Part shown: one piece after another, positions 54,213-62,112 of the stretch | Layout of the letters: each line of letters begins with the position of its first letter | How positions within the stretch are numbered: position 1 is the stretch's first letter | NCBI GenBank assembly: GCA_040779345.1 | Contig: JBFONU010000005.1 | Coordinates: 1-64,000 of the forward strand | From: Thalassotalea_H sp040779345 | GTDB taxonomy: Bacteria > Pseudomonadota > Gammaproteobacteria > Enterobacterales > Alteromonadaceae | Direction: 5' to 3' | DNA length: 64,000 bases | Notes under the pieces: model-generated | Told to the model about the DNA's origin: nothing | Database searches by the model: none | The model's input: only the letters and a program-made list of their open reading frames with translations | Position numbers and translations under genes: made by a program

Positions 54213-54857
54213 TTGTCAACCTCTGCTATTCATCTTAATAAAGCCACCTTTACCATTAGTGCACCGGATATTCATCGTTTGCCTGAAGACATAGGTATTG
54301 AAGTTGCTTTTGCTGGTCGTTCAAATGCAGGAAAATCAAGTGCATTAAATACGTTAACTAATCAACGAGGCCTAGCAAGAGTAAGTAAAACCCCAGGTCG
54401 TACTCAGTTGATTAATATTTTTGAAGTGGCTGAAAATAAGCGATTAGTTGATTTACCGGGTTACGGTTTTGCTAAAGTGCCGCTTGAGATGAAAAAAAAA
54501 TGGCAGAAAGCACTCGGTGAATATTTAGAAAAAAGAGAGTGTTTGAAAGGCATTGTTGTTTTAATGGACATTCGTCATCCGTTAAAAGATCTTGATCGTG
54601 ATCTTATTGAATGGGCAGCTGACAGTGAACTGTCGATATTGGTTCTGCTTACCAAGTCTGATAAGTTATCGCAAGGTAAAGCCAGTGCCGAAGTACTAAA
54701 AATTAAAAAGAACCTTGCCCCGCTCAATGCCGATATTACCGTACAAGCATTCTCCTCATTAAAAAAAACCGGCACAGAAAAAGCAAACAATGTGATTTGC
54801 TCATGGCTTGAAAATGAAAATGAAAATGAAAATGAAAATGAATTAATGAGCGAATAA
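54213..54857 (+). CDS. engB: Ribosome-biogenesis GTPase EngB (YsxC/YihA)
   Basis: This GTP-binding protein is needed for large-subunit assembly. The P-loop is GRSNAGKSS (about residues 31-39), with G2/G3 in KTPGRTQLINIF and DLPGYGFAK, and G4 in LTKSDKL. The start is TTG at 54213, preceded by TCTGGAAGTTATT. The C-terminus has an unusual low-complexity tail made by five in-frame GAAAAT repeats encoding alternating Glu-Asn, then M-S-E. Without that tail the length is that of the family. It is divergent from the cytochrome c4 gene. Confidence 0.96.
   Translation: MSTSAIHLNKATFTISAPDIHRLPEDIGIEVAFAGRSNAGKSSALNTLTNQRGLARVSKTPGRTQLINIFEVAENKRLVDLPGYGFAKVPLEMKKKWQKALGEYLEKRECLKGIVVLMDIRHPLKDLDRDLIEWAADSELSILVLLTKSDKLSQGKASAEVLKIKKNLAPLNADITVQAFSSLKKTGTEKANNVICSWLENENENENENELMSE
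54810..54839 (+). repeat. Five GAAAAT hexamer repeats in the engB 3' end
   Basis: Five exact tandem copies of GAAAAT encode a Glu-Asn repeat in the last part of EngB. The period is a multiple of three, so changes in copy number would lengthen or shorten the tail without shifting the frame. Confidence 0.9.
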
Positions 54858-54965
54858 TGATCTAGAATGGGTTAATCGTAAAAAATAGTAATACTGCTTG
54901 AGCTTGAATTTATAACTTTGTTAAATTAATCATCAATTATTAATTTTTAAAAGTGACAAGGTCTC

Positions 54966-55352
54966 ATGAATAAAATCTTTCGCATCTTTTTGTTATCAAC
55001 CTTATCTGTATTTTTTGTTGTTGGCTGTAGTAAACCATTTGAAATTCAACTACAGCCTGAGGTGAAAGTATTTTTAAGTGATGATAGAGAAAAAGTCATT
55101 CAGCTAACCGCCAATGAACCAGCCTATAAAGAATTAGCACAATGGTTAGATGAGCATAAAACTGGCTGGTATCCCACATCAGGTAATTATCCTGGAGGTG
55201 TGTATATAGTGTCAGGTGACTATGGCATACAAGTTACTCAAAGACGCATCATTATATACTCTACTGAAAGATCAAAACCCGAAGCGATATACGTGCAAGA
55301 AATTAAAGACGTAGCGCTGTCGAAAATTAAGAAAATAGGTCAGTCAGACTAA
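54966..55352 (+). CDS. Small lipoprotein of unknown function
   Basis: This 128-residue protein has a lipoprotein signal (hydrophobic stretch ending V-V-G-C-S), so it is probably anchored in a membrane. The mature part is mostly mixed strands, with WLDEHKTGWYPTSGNYPGG and VSGDYGIQVTQRRIIIYS. I do not recognise the family. It lies 108 bp after engB on the same strand; the small RNA candidate on the opposite strand ends about 30 bp past its stop. Confidence 0.75.
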   Translation: MNKIFRIFLLSTLSVFFVVGCSKPFEIQLQPEVKVFLSDDREKVIQLTANEPAYKELAQWLDEHKTGWYPTSGNYPGGVYIVSGDYGIQVTQRRIIIYSTERSKPEAIYVQEIKDVALSKIKKIGQSD

Positions 55353-55383
55353 CGTTTAATAGCCACTGAAATTATTTTTGAGC

Positions 55384-55413
55384 AAAAAAAAACCGAAGAT
55401 AAAATCTTCGGTT
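55384..55413 (-). terminator. Rho-independent terminator of small RNA candidate 2
   Basis: A perfect 10-bp stem (55391-55400 with 55404-55413) with an AAA loop in the plus reading is followed on the minus strand by a run of seven T (plus-strand A at 55384-55390). Confidence 0.9.
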
Positions 55414-55471
55414 GTATAGCTTTGGGGAAAGCTAAAATATCAAATTATTACAACAGGCGTTCGCTAGGAAC
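55384..55471 (-). ncRNA. Small RNA candidate 2 (paralogue of 19752-19841)
   Basis: This minus-strand unit of about 88 nt has its own promoter and terminator and no reading frame. It has a 5' hairpin (GTTC-CTAGC-GAAC), the open segment TGTTGTAATAATTTG shared exactly with candidate 1, a hairpin TAGCTTT-CCCC-AAAGCTA, and a terminator (AACCGAAGAT / ATCTTCGGTT, loop 3 nt, then seven T). Relative to candidate 1 the second hairpin has a 7-bp instead of a 5-bp clean stem and a CCCC loop, and the terminator sequence is unrelated. The C-rich loop could bind G-rich ribosome binding sites. Conserved core, same promoter and diverged terminators argue for a duplicated, functional RNA. The neighbouring reading frame at 55585-55779 (minus) is not a gene. 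Confidence 0.75.
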
Positions 55472-55477
55472 AATGTC

Positions 55478-55507
55478 ATTATAGAGTAACAGCTCTATAA
55501 AAGTAAA
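55478..55507 (-). promoter_or_regulatory. Sigma-70 promoter of small RNA candidate 2
   Basis: On the minus strand, TTTACT (55507-55502) and TATAAT (55483-55478) are separated by 18 bp. GTTACTC precedes the -10, as in the promoter of candidate 1. Confidence 0.75.
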
Positions 55508-55722
55508 GTATTTATTCTAAATACTTTTCCTTGCATCAGATTTAGCAATAGCGGCTTTTGGCAAACCTTAATAAACTTTATCAGTTACACCATATAAATT
55601 AATTGGGCATTTGTCTGATGACTAAATTCTAAAGAGTAACTAATGTTAAATAGAGAAATGAAAATTTGAATAATTTTGCACCGCAGTATTTGGGTGAAAA
55701 ATAAGAAATTAAAGAGGCTGTT

Positions 55723-56439
55723 ATGGATATTGAAAGAGAACAAGTTTTCGTGTGGACTCGCAGAGTAAGGATTTTTCATTGGATTAATGTTATTGCTATT
55801 TTATTACTCATTATTATTGGCGTTATTATTCTTAATAGTAAAACAATTGGCGTAACCACCGAAGGGAAGGTTTTGTTAAAAACAATACATGTCATAGTGG
55901 GTTATATATTTGCAATTAATTTACTATTTCGTCTAATTATTGGGTTTATTGGTAAGTCATATGAAAGGTGGAATAAAACATTGCCTTTTAATAAAGGATT
56001 TAAGCGTGAATTAATTGCATTTAAACAGCAGAAACAACTTGCTTATAAAGGGCATAACCCCGCAGGGAAAATAATGGTACTTGCATTACTCACCTTAATG
56101 TCTATCCAGATGGTTTCAGGGTTAGTAATAGCAGGAACAGATATTTATTATCCACCATTTGGAAGTTATTTTGCTCACAGTATCGCGGTTGATAAAAATA
56201 ACATATCAAATATTAGGCCTTATTCTAAAGTTAATGTTGATGAGAAAGCATATAAAACAATGAGGGAAATCAGAAAGCCTTTTATTACTGCACACATTTA
56301 TGCTTTTTATGGCCTAATTTTTCTTATCCCTCTTCATATTTTGGGAGTGATTGTAGCTGAACGAAGAGAGCGAAGTGCCTTAGTTTCAGCAATGTTCAAT
56401 GGATATAAATATCTACCTAAAGCAACAAGAGATGAATGA
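55723..56439 (+). CDS. Cytochrome b561/HyaC-type membrane protein
   Basis: This di-heme b-type cytochrome-like protein of 238 residues has four hydrophobic helices and the expected histidines: RIFHWINV, KTIHVIVGYIF, TAHIYAFYGL and LIPLHILGV. Such proteins accept electrons from or pass them to membrane dehydrogenases or periplasmic cytochromes. No dehydrogenase gene is adjacent, so the partner is unknown. The start at ATG 55723 follows GAGGCTGTT. A spacer of 468 bp separates it from the next gene. Confidence 0.85.
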   Translation: MDIEREQVFVWTRRVRIFHWINVIAILLLIIIGVIILNSKTIGVTTEGKVLLKTIHVIVGYIFAINLLFRLIIGFIGKSYERWNKTLPFNKGFKRELIAFKQQKQLAYKGHNPAGKIMVLALLTLMSIQMVSGLVIAGTDIYYPPFGSYFAHSIAVDKNNISNIRPYSKVNVDEKAYKTMREIRKPFITAHIYAFYGLIFLIPLHILGVIVAERRERSALVSAMFNGYKYLPKATRDE

Positions 56440-56907
56440 TAACTCAATAAATGTTAAATGAGTTAATCGGGATTATTTGCGGTATTAAATAACTCCACAG
56501 TTCTAACTTGTAATGACCATTTTAGGGGGGAATTAATATAATGTGATGGAAGTTTAACGGCTGCAATGCACTTACAGTAGTCCTTCAATCATGTATTTAT
56601 TTTTAGTTAAAATTGCCACTAATATGTTTGTTATCTCATAAAAGCTAATGTCGGCTTTTGGTTAAAAGTGATCATTAATATTGCTGACTGAATATCAGAT
56701 ATAGTGAGTGATAAATAGAAAAACTCAATTTTCAGCCTATCTCAAAATCAGAGCTGTACTAGCTCAATAGATGAAATAATCTCAAACATTATGCTTAGTC
56801 ACAGATAGCGGACGTTACACAAATCAATATCTACCTGATTTTTTTTGCAAAAAGCTTTGTGACACCTATAGTTTTATATAAAGTAATTCACACTGTACTT
56901 AATAAAT
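56440..56907. other. Spacer upstream of the hybrid kinase gene
   Basis: These 468 bp have no reading frame of note and no terminator or RNA signal that I can support. The sequence is AT-rich with short palindromes only. The kinase promoter probably lies in the last 100 bp. Confidence 0.5.
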
Positions 56908-59262
56908 ATGACTGTAAATGAATCCTCTTTAAAAAACAGGAACCCTATAACTAACAATATTATTTATTTCATTATCTTGCTTAGTGTGCTGGTACACATA
57001 GCTACTCTATACTTAAGTAAATATCACTATTCCCAATTTTCTTGGCAAAATGTTGCATTTCATAGCGCGGTCGAAGTAGCAGGCTCATTTATTTCATTTT
57101 TTGTAGCCTATTTATTAATTGCTCTGGAACGTAAAAAACAAGGCACGAGTTTTAATATAATCATTGCGGCTGCGTTGGTTGGTATGGGGGTATTAGATGG
57201 TATTCATGCGCTAATTCAACCAGGTCAACTTTTTGTTTGGCTGCATTCTATGGCCACATTTTTGGGCGGAAGTATATTTTTATTAGTTTTCTTTCCTGAA
57301 CACCTACGAGATCGTATACCTACAAGATTTCCATTTTATATTTTTGTTTTTTCGTTTCTGTTTTGTTTGTTGTCTATTTATTGGGCTGATCTTATTCCCG
57401 TAATGGCCAATCAGGACGGTTTTACAATAGTAGCAAAGCTTTTAAATATATGTGGTGGCATGGCTTTGTTGTTTGTTTCAGTTAGGCTGTATCTGGAATT
57501 TAAACAATCTAAAAAGACTGATGATTTATTATTTGTATTACATTGCAGTATGTTTGGGTTGGCAGCAACTATGTTTGAGCACTCTGCATTATGGGACTTA
57601 ACCTGGTGGGGATGGCACATTTTACGTTTGGTAGCCTATGGCGTAGCCTTATGGTTTGCTCTTTCCAGTGATTTAATTGCTCAATTAATCGCAATTGAAA
57701 CGAAAGAGTCAGAATTGAAAACAGTGAGTTTTTCTCTTCAAAGTTCTGAAATCCAAAAAGGGACTATATTAAATAGTATTAATGATGCGGTAGTCATTAG
57801 TGACGAAAAAGGAAAGATATCTCTTTTTAATTCAGCTGCCGAAAGAATGTTTGGTTACACACAGGATCAGGTTATTGGTCATACGGTTGCAAAGTTAATG
57901 ACTAAATCGGTTGCTGATTTGCATGACGGTTATATGGAGAAGTACTCAAAAAATATACAAAAGCAACTCTCAGGAAACAATCGTGAGTTAATAGCGCAGC
58001 GCAAAGACAAGAAAACATTCCCTGTAGAAATAACCATTACTCCCATGTTTATTGACGATACACGACAAATTGTTGCCTTAATTAGAGATATCACCCAAAG
58101 AAAAGGAGATGAAAGCGCATTAAAGCAAGCCAAAATTGCTTCAGAGAAAGCCAATGAAGCCAAAAGTTCTTTCTTAGCAAATATGAGCCATGAAATACGA
58201 ACCCCAATGAATGGTATTTATGGGACTTTACAGTTGCTAAAAAATGAGCCTCTCTCATTAGAAGGAAGAAACTTTATAGAAATCGCTGAATATTCGTGTA
58301 AAAGTCTACTAACCATCATTAATGACATTTTGGATTTTTCAAAAATAGAAGCGGGCAAGCTTGAGATTGAATTGGTTAATTTCAGCGTTGAAAAGATAAC
58401 ACATAATATTTCATCAGAGATGTTACCGGTTGTAAATGATAAGAAAATAGACTTTAGCGTTGTTAATAATGTTAACCACGATAATTGGGTTGGCGATCCG
58501 GTAAGAATAGGCCAAATACTCATCAATCTTTTATCTAATGCAATAAAATTTACTAAGCAAGGAAAGGTGAGTCTTTTATTATCTGAGTGTGTAACAGACG
58601 AGAATCAAGAGGCTTTGTTAATTGAAGTCATTGATACGGGCATAGGTATGGATGACGAAGGTCTAAACAAACTGTTTACTCGATTCGTTCAAGCTGATGA
58701 ATCTACAGTAAGAAAATTTGGTGGTACAGGTTTAGGCATGTCTATTGTTCATTCTTTAGTTAATATGATGAAAGGAACAATTACTGCTAAAAGCGAAATA
58801 AATAAGGGCACGTCTATCAGTGTAATATTGCCACTTTCAAGAGCAATAGCAGACAATACGAAGAAGGCAGGTAAAGGTTCAATAATAGAAACTCCAGATT
58901 TTAGTAACAAATATATATTAATTGCTGAAGATAACAGGGTAAATCAGACCATTATTAAAGCCAACCTAGCCCCAACAAAAGCTAAACTTAAAATAGTGCC
59001 TAATGGGAAAGAAGCGGTTCAGGAAGCCTTAAATGAACGACCTGATATTATTTTGATGGATATACAAATGCCAGTAATGGACGGAATTTGTGCTTGTCAG
59101 CAAATACTTAAACAAATAGATTCATTACCAATCATCGCATTAACAGCTAATGTTATGTCAGGTGATATAACGAAATACCGTGAAGTTGGTTTTGTCGAAT
59201 ATATCGCTAAACCCTTTGAAGTTGACGATCTCTTTGAGAAGATTAAAAAGCATATTGAGTAG
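56908..59262 (+). CDS. Hybrid sensor histidine kinase with 7TM sensor, PAS and receiver
   Basis: This 784-residue membrane sensor has about seven hydrophobic helices (residues 15-265) carrying several His residues (VLDGIHALI, VWLHSMATFLG, VLHCSMFGLA, MFEHSALWDL). Then come a PAS domain (about 285-400), a HisKA phospho-acceptor His in NMSHEIRTPMNG (about 427), an ATPase domain (LINLLSNAIKFT; DTGIGMDDEG; GGTGLGMSI), and a receiver domain with phospho-acceptor Asp in DIILMDIQMPVMDG (about 717). It should autophosphorylate and pass phosphate to its receiver, then to a separate phosphotransfer protein, since no HPt domain is present. No response regulator is next to it. Confidence 0.93.
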   Translation: MTVNESSLKNRNPITNNIIYFIILLSVLVHIATLYLSKYHYSQFSWQNVAFHSAVEVAGSFISFFVAYLLIALERKKQGTSFNIIIAAALVGMGVLDGIHALIQPGQLFVWLHSMATFLGGSIFLLVFFPEHLRDRIPTRFPFYIFVFSFLFCLLSIYWADLIPVMANQDGFTIVAKLLNICGGMALLFVSVRLYLEFKQSKKTDDLLFVLHCSMFGLAATMFEHSALWDLTWWGWHILRLVAYGVALWFALSSDLIAQLIAIETKESELKTVSFSLQSSEIQKGTILNSINDAVVISDEKGKISLFNSAAERMFGYTQDQVIGHTVAKLMTKSVADLHDGYMEKYSKNIQKQLSGNNRELIAQRKDKKTFPVEITITPMFIDDTRQIVALIRDITQRKGDESALKQAKIASEKANEAKSSFLANMSHEIRTPMNGIYGTLQLLKNEPLSLEGRNFIEIAEYSCKSLLTIINDILDFSKIEAGKLEIELVNFSVEKITHNISSEMLPVVNDKKIDFSVVNNVNHDNWVGDPVRIGQILINLLSNAIKFTKQGKVSLLLSECVTDENQEALLIEVIDTGIGMDDEGLNKLFTRFVQADESTVRKFGGTGLGMSIVHSLVNMMKGTITAKSEINKGTSISVILPLSRAIADNTKKAGKGSIIETPDFSNKYILIAEDNRVNQTIIKANLAPTKAKLKIVPNGKEAVQEALNERPDIILMDIQMPVMDGICACQQILKQIDSLPIIALTANVMSGDITKYREVGFVEYIAKPFEVDDLFEKIKKHIE

Positions 59263-59307
59263 CTTACTAATAATCGGTAAAGGCTTATTTTATTGTCGAA
59301 TAGCTGA

Positions 59308-59341
59308 GACTTTGGTGCGTGCATATAGTGGCACCAAAGTC
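59308..59341. terminator. Hairpin between convergent kinase and small membrane protein genes
   Basis: GACTTTGGTGC (59308-59318) pairs with GCACCAAAGTC (59331-59341): an 11-bp perfect stem, 12-nt loop. T-tracts are short on both sides, so termination may be partial. Confidence 0.55.
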
Positions 59342-59343
59342 TT

Positions 59344-59817
59344 CTAGGTTTGTGACTCTTTTATTTCTGTTTGCTTTCTGTTTTTATAAGTGACTAAAGC
59401 AACTAATAAAAATGATAATAGAAATAAGCCAAAAGTTGAGCTACTTCGGTCAGATTCAACTTCCTCAGGGCTTAATATTACTTTGTCATTATCTTTTATT
59501 TCGTATATCTGGTAGTAATTATCGCTGACTTTTAAAGCTTTAATTGCAAGTGCTTTACCAAAAATAGGCTGTTTATTATCACTATTACAGTAGTCTTTTT
59601 TGAATTTTAAGCTCAAGTTATAAGTAAAAGACGAATCGACTAAATTTAATGCTGCTGCTCCTTTTCCTTTAGGGCAATGCAACTTTGATACGACGCCATT
59701 GATAGATTCTATTGCGGTTAATTCAGCATAAGGTTTTGAGTTTAGATGACTTTGAATGCCAATAATTAACAAAAACAAAGCTAAGACTAATATAATAATG
59801 TTTGTTGATTTACTCAT
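59344..59817 (-). CDS. Small membrane protein of unknown function
   Basis: This 157-residue protein has an N-terminal hydrophobic helix (IIILVLALFLLIIGIQS), a soluble middle region with two Cys (KLHCPKG and FKKDYCNSDN), and a C-terminal hydrophobic helix (FGLFLLSFLLVALVTY) followed by charged residues. The middle part probably faces the periplasm, and its two Cys might form a disulfide. I do not recognise the family. It is convergent with the kinase gene and stands alone. Confidence 0.65.
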   Translation of the reverse strand: MSKSTNIIILVLALFLLIIGIQSHLNSKPYAELTAIESINGVVSKLHCPKGKGAAALNLVDSSFTYNLSLKFKKDYCNSDNKQPIFGKALAIKALKVSDNYYQIYEIKDNDKVILSPEEVESDRSSSTFGLFLLSFLLVALVTYKNRKQTEIKESQT

Positions 59818-60059
59818 AATGCCCTTGGCATGTCGCCAGTTAATTAAGATATTCAGTTGAATACGTGAATATTTTTACTCTTATAGATTAACCTTTTTAT
59901 TTAATCACGTTAAGGGTTTGATAATTTAAACAATGAAAGTTTGAGTGTGATCAATATCCATGGCGTTTATAAAATTTTATTCGAGACTAAAATTTTCCAT
60001 GAAGTTTTACCAATTTATTCTATAGTTATATTTTTAATAGAAAAATAAGGAAGTTATTG

Positions 60060-60632
60060 ATGACATCATTTTCAGGCTCAACTTCAGCACGACCAGACTT
60101 AGATTGGAGCCAATTGAAAGAAACCATTTTAATGTTAAATTTGGCAGTGGCTCAATTAGAGCAATCAATGAGTGAAGGAAATGCCTCTGTGGCAACGCTG
60201 TCTAGTTCGTTTACTGCATTAGCAACTAATCTTGGTGATATTCAATCTTCTATTGCTGGTTTCAGTGATGACAATGACGTTGGCGATAAGATGAAGATGA
60301 TCATTCAAGGCTCGGCAACCACGGCTTTAGATAAGGTGCATCATTCTATTATTGCTTTTCAGTTCTATGACAAACTGTCGCAGCGCCTTGATCATGTCAG
60401 TCAAAGTCTAGCTTCTCTATCAAGCTTAATTGCTGATCCTGCTGCTTTGTATTCTCCAGTTGAATGGAAAAAGCTCCAAGAAGCGATACGCAGCAAATAT
60501 ACCATGGAAGAAGAGCGGAAAATGTTTGATAACGTTATTTCTGGTATGCCAATTGAACAAGCCTTGTCTGAATTTAGACAAGAGCGACTATTATCGTGTG
60601 AGGAAGATGAAGATGATATCGAGCTATTTTAA
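60060..60632 (+). CDS. CheZ-like helical protein (possible phosphatase)
   Basis: This 190-residue soluble protein is almost all helix. The segment SIIAFQFYDKLSQRLDHVSQ (about residues 98-117) contains D-x-x-x-Q with hydrophobic spacing like the CheZ active-site helix (FQDLTGQ), and the protein ends in an acidic tail (E-E-D-E-D-D-I-E-L-F), which in CheZ ends near the CheY-binding peptide. I infer a CheZ-related role toward a receiver domain, perhaps in signalling. The ATG at 60060 follows TAAGGAAGTTATTG; the upstream TTG at 60057 is less likely. The neighbours are unrelated. Confidence 0.5.
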   Translation: MTSFSGSTSARPDLDWSQLKETILMLNLAVAQLEQSMSEGNASVATLSSSFTALATNLGDIQSSIAGFSDDNDVGDKMKMIIQGSATTALDKVHHSIIAFQFYDKLSQRLDHVSQSLASLSSLIADPAALYSPVEWKKLQEAIRSKYTMEEERKMFDNVISGMPIEQALSEFRQERLLSCEEDEDDIELF

Positions 60633-62087
60633 TTAACGCGCTATTCCTCCCATACATAAATATTTTATTTCTAAATAGTCATCTAGGCCATATTTTGAGC
60701 CTTCACGGCCACTGCCTGACTGCTTTATTCCACCAAAGGGTGCGGCAGCATTTGATATGATCCCTTCGTTAATCCCTATCATGCCAAAGGCTAACTGTTC
60801 TGCAACTCGCCATACTCGGCCAATATCTCTCGCATAAAAATAGGCCGCTAAGCCATAATCAGTACTGTTTGCTAGCTTGATCACTTCTTCTTCATTGTTG
60901 AAGGTAATAATGGGGGATATCGGGGCAAATATTTCATTTTTAGCGACAGGCATTTCATTGGTGACTTGTGTTAATACTGTTGCAGGATAAAAATTACTAT
61001 TTGCTTTTATTTCGCCGCCAATCAGAAGCTTAGCGCCTGCGGAAATGGATTCAACAACTAATTGATGCGCATTTTCTACTGCTGTTTTAGAAATCATTGG
61101 GCCAATAGTAGTGTTTTTATTGAGTCCATCACCAATAGTTAGCCCTTTCACCGCCTCAAGATACTTTTGGCTAAATGTTTGAGTAATATTTTCTTGCACA
61201 AAAATACGGTTAGTACAGACACAGGTTTGTCCTGCATTACGATATTTTGAGCTAATGGCTCCTTGAACCGCAGCATCAATATCGGCATCGTCAAAAACAA
61301 TAAATGGTGCATTGCCGCCTAATTCCATGGAGACTTTTTTTACCGTGGTCGCGCATTGAGCAATTAAGGTTTTACCGACAGCTGTTGAGCCTGTGAAGGT
61401 AAATTTTGCGACATCAGGATGTTGGGTTAATACTTTCCCCATCCCTTTGGCATCTTGTCCGGTCACCACATTAAAAACGCCGGCAGGAATGCCGGCGCGC
61501 AATGAAAGTTCGGCGAGTGCGAGTGCTGACAATGGTGTTTGTGTTGCAGGTCTAACAACAAAGGTACAACCTGCGGCTAGTGCTGCTGCGGCTTTTCTTG
61601 CGATCATCGCATTGGGAAAATTCCATGGGGTAATGGCGGCAACAACGCCAACCGCTTGTTTAATCACAATGATGCGTTTATCGTTTGAAGGTGAAGGAAT
61701 GGTCTCACCATAAATACGTTTAGCTTCTTCGGCAAACCATTCAAAAAATGCTGCACCGTAGGCAATTTCTCCTGCGGATTCAGCTAACGGCTTTCCTTGT
61801 TCAATGGTTAGAATTCGGCTGAGATCGTCTTGATGTTCCAGAATTAACTCAAACCAATTTCGTAAGAGTACCGCTCGTTCGTTTGCTGTCTTTTCCGACC
61901 ATTTCTTTAACGCTGACTTAGCCGAAGTAACGGCCAGTGCCGTTTCATTAATGCCAGCATCGCCTACTTTGGCAATTTCTTGATTATTAGCGGGGTTATC
62001 TACTGAAAAAAATGTATCGCAGTTATGCCATGCACCATTGATATAAGGTGAGGTTTTGATGAGCTTTTTATCAATGATATTTTGCAA
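60633..62087 (-). CDS. gabD: NAD(P)-dependent succinate-semialdehyde dehydrogenase
   Basis: This aldehyde dehydrogenase of 484 residues, GabD type, converts succinate semialdehyde to succinate. The catalytic Cys lies in NAGQTCVCTNR and the general-base Glu in VSMELGGNAPF; the cofactor region ITPWNFPNAMIARK and the typical C-terminus FGGIKQSGSGREGSKYGLDD are present. The stop codon abuts that of the convergent CheZ-like gene. It lies 25 bp after the alanine/sodium symporter gene, so transport and use of an amino acid (possibly beta-alanine or GABA-type compounds) may be linked. Specificity cannot be fixed from sequence alone. Confidence 0.88.
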   Translation of the reverse strand: MQNIIDKKLIKTSPYINGAWHNCDTFFSVDNPANNQEIAKVGDAGINETALAVTSAKSALKKWSEKTANERAVLLRNWFELILEHQDDLSRILTIEQGKPLAESAGEIAYGAAFFEWFAEEAKRIYGETIPSPSNDKRIIVIKQAVGVVAAITPWNFPNAMIARKAAAALAAGCTFVVRPATQTPLSALALAELSLRAGIPAGVFNVVTGQDAKGMGKVLTQHPDVAKFTFTGSTAVGKTLIAQCATTVKKVSMELGGNAPFIVFDDADIDAAVQGAISSKYRNAGQTCVCTNRIFVQENITQTFSQKYLEAVKGLTIGDGLNKNTTIGPMISKTAVENAHQLVVESISAGAKLLIGGEIKANSNFYPATVLTQVTNEMPVAKNEIFAPISPIITFNNEEEVIKLANSTDYGLAAYFYARDIGRVWRVAEQLAFGMIGINEGIISNAAAPFGGIKQSGSGREGSKYGLDDYLEIKYLCMGGIAR

Positions 62088-62112
62088 AATACTCTCCGAA
62101 GTAAAAAAGGGG

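Noticed and set aside
54810..54842. Phase-variable switch in engB
   Set aside because: The repeat unit is six bases, so slippage keeps the frame; engB is also expected to be essential.
55585..55779. 64-residue minus-strand frame upstream of the second sRNA candidate
   Set aside because: It starts inside the cytochrome b gene, has no ribosome binding site, and its sequence is low in complexity.
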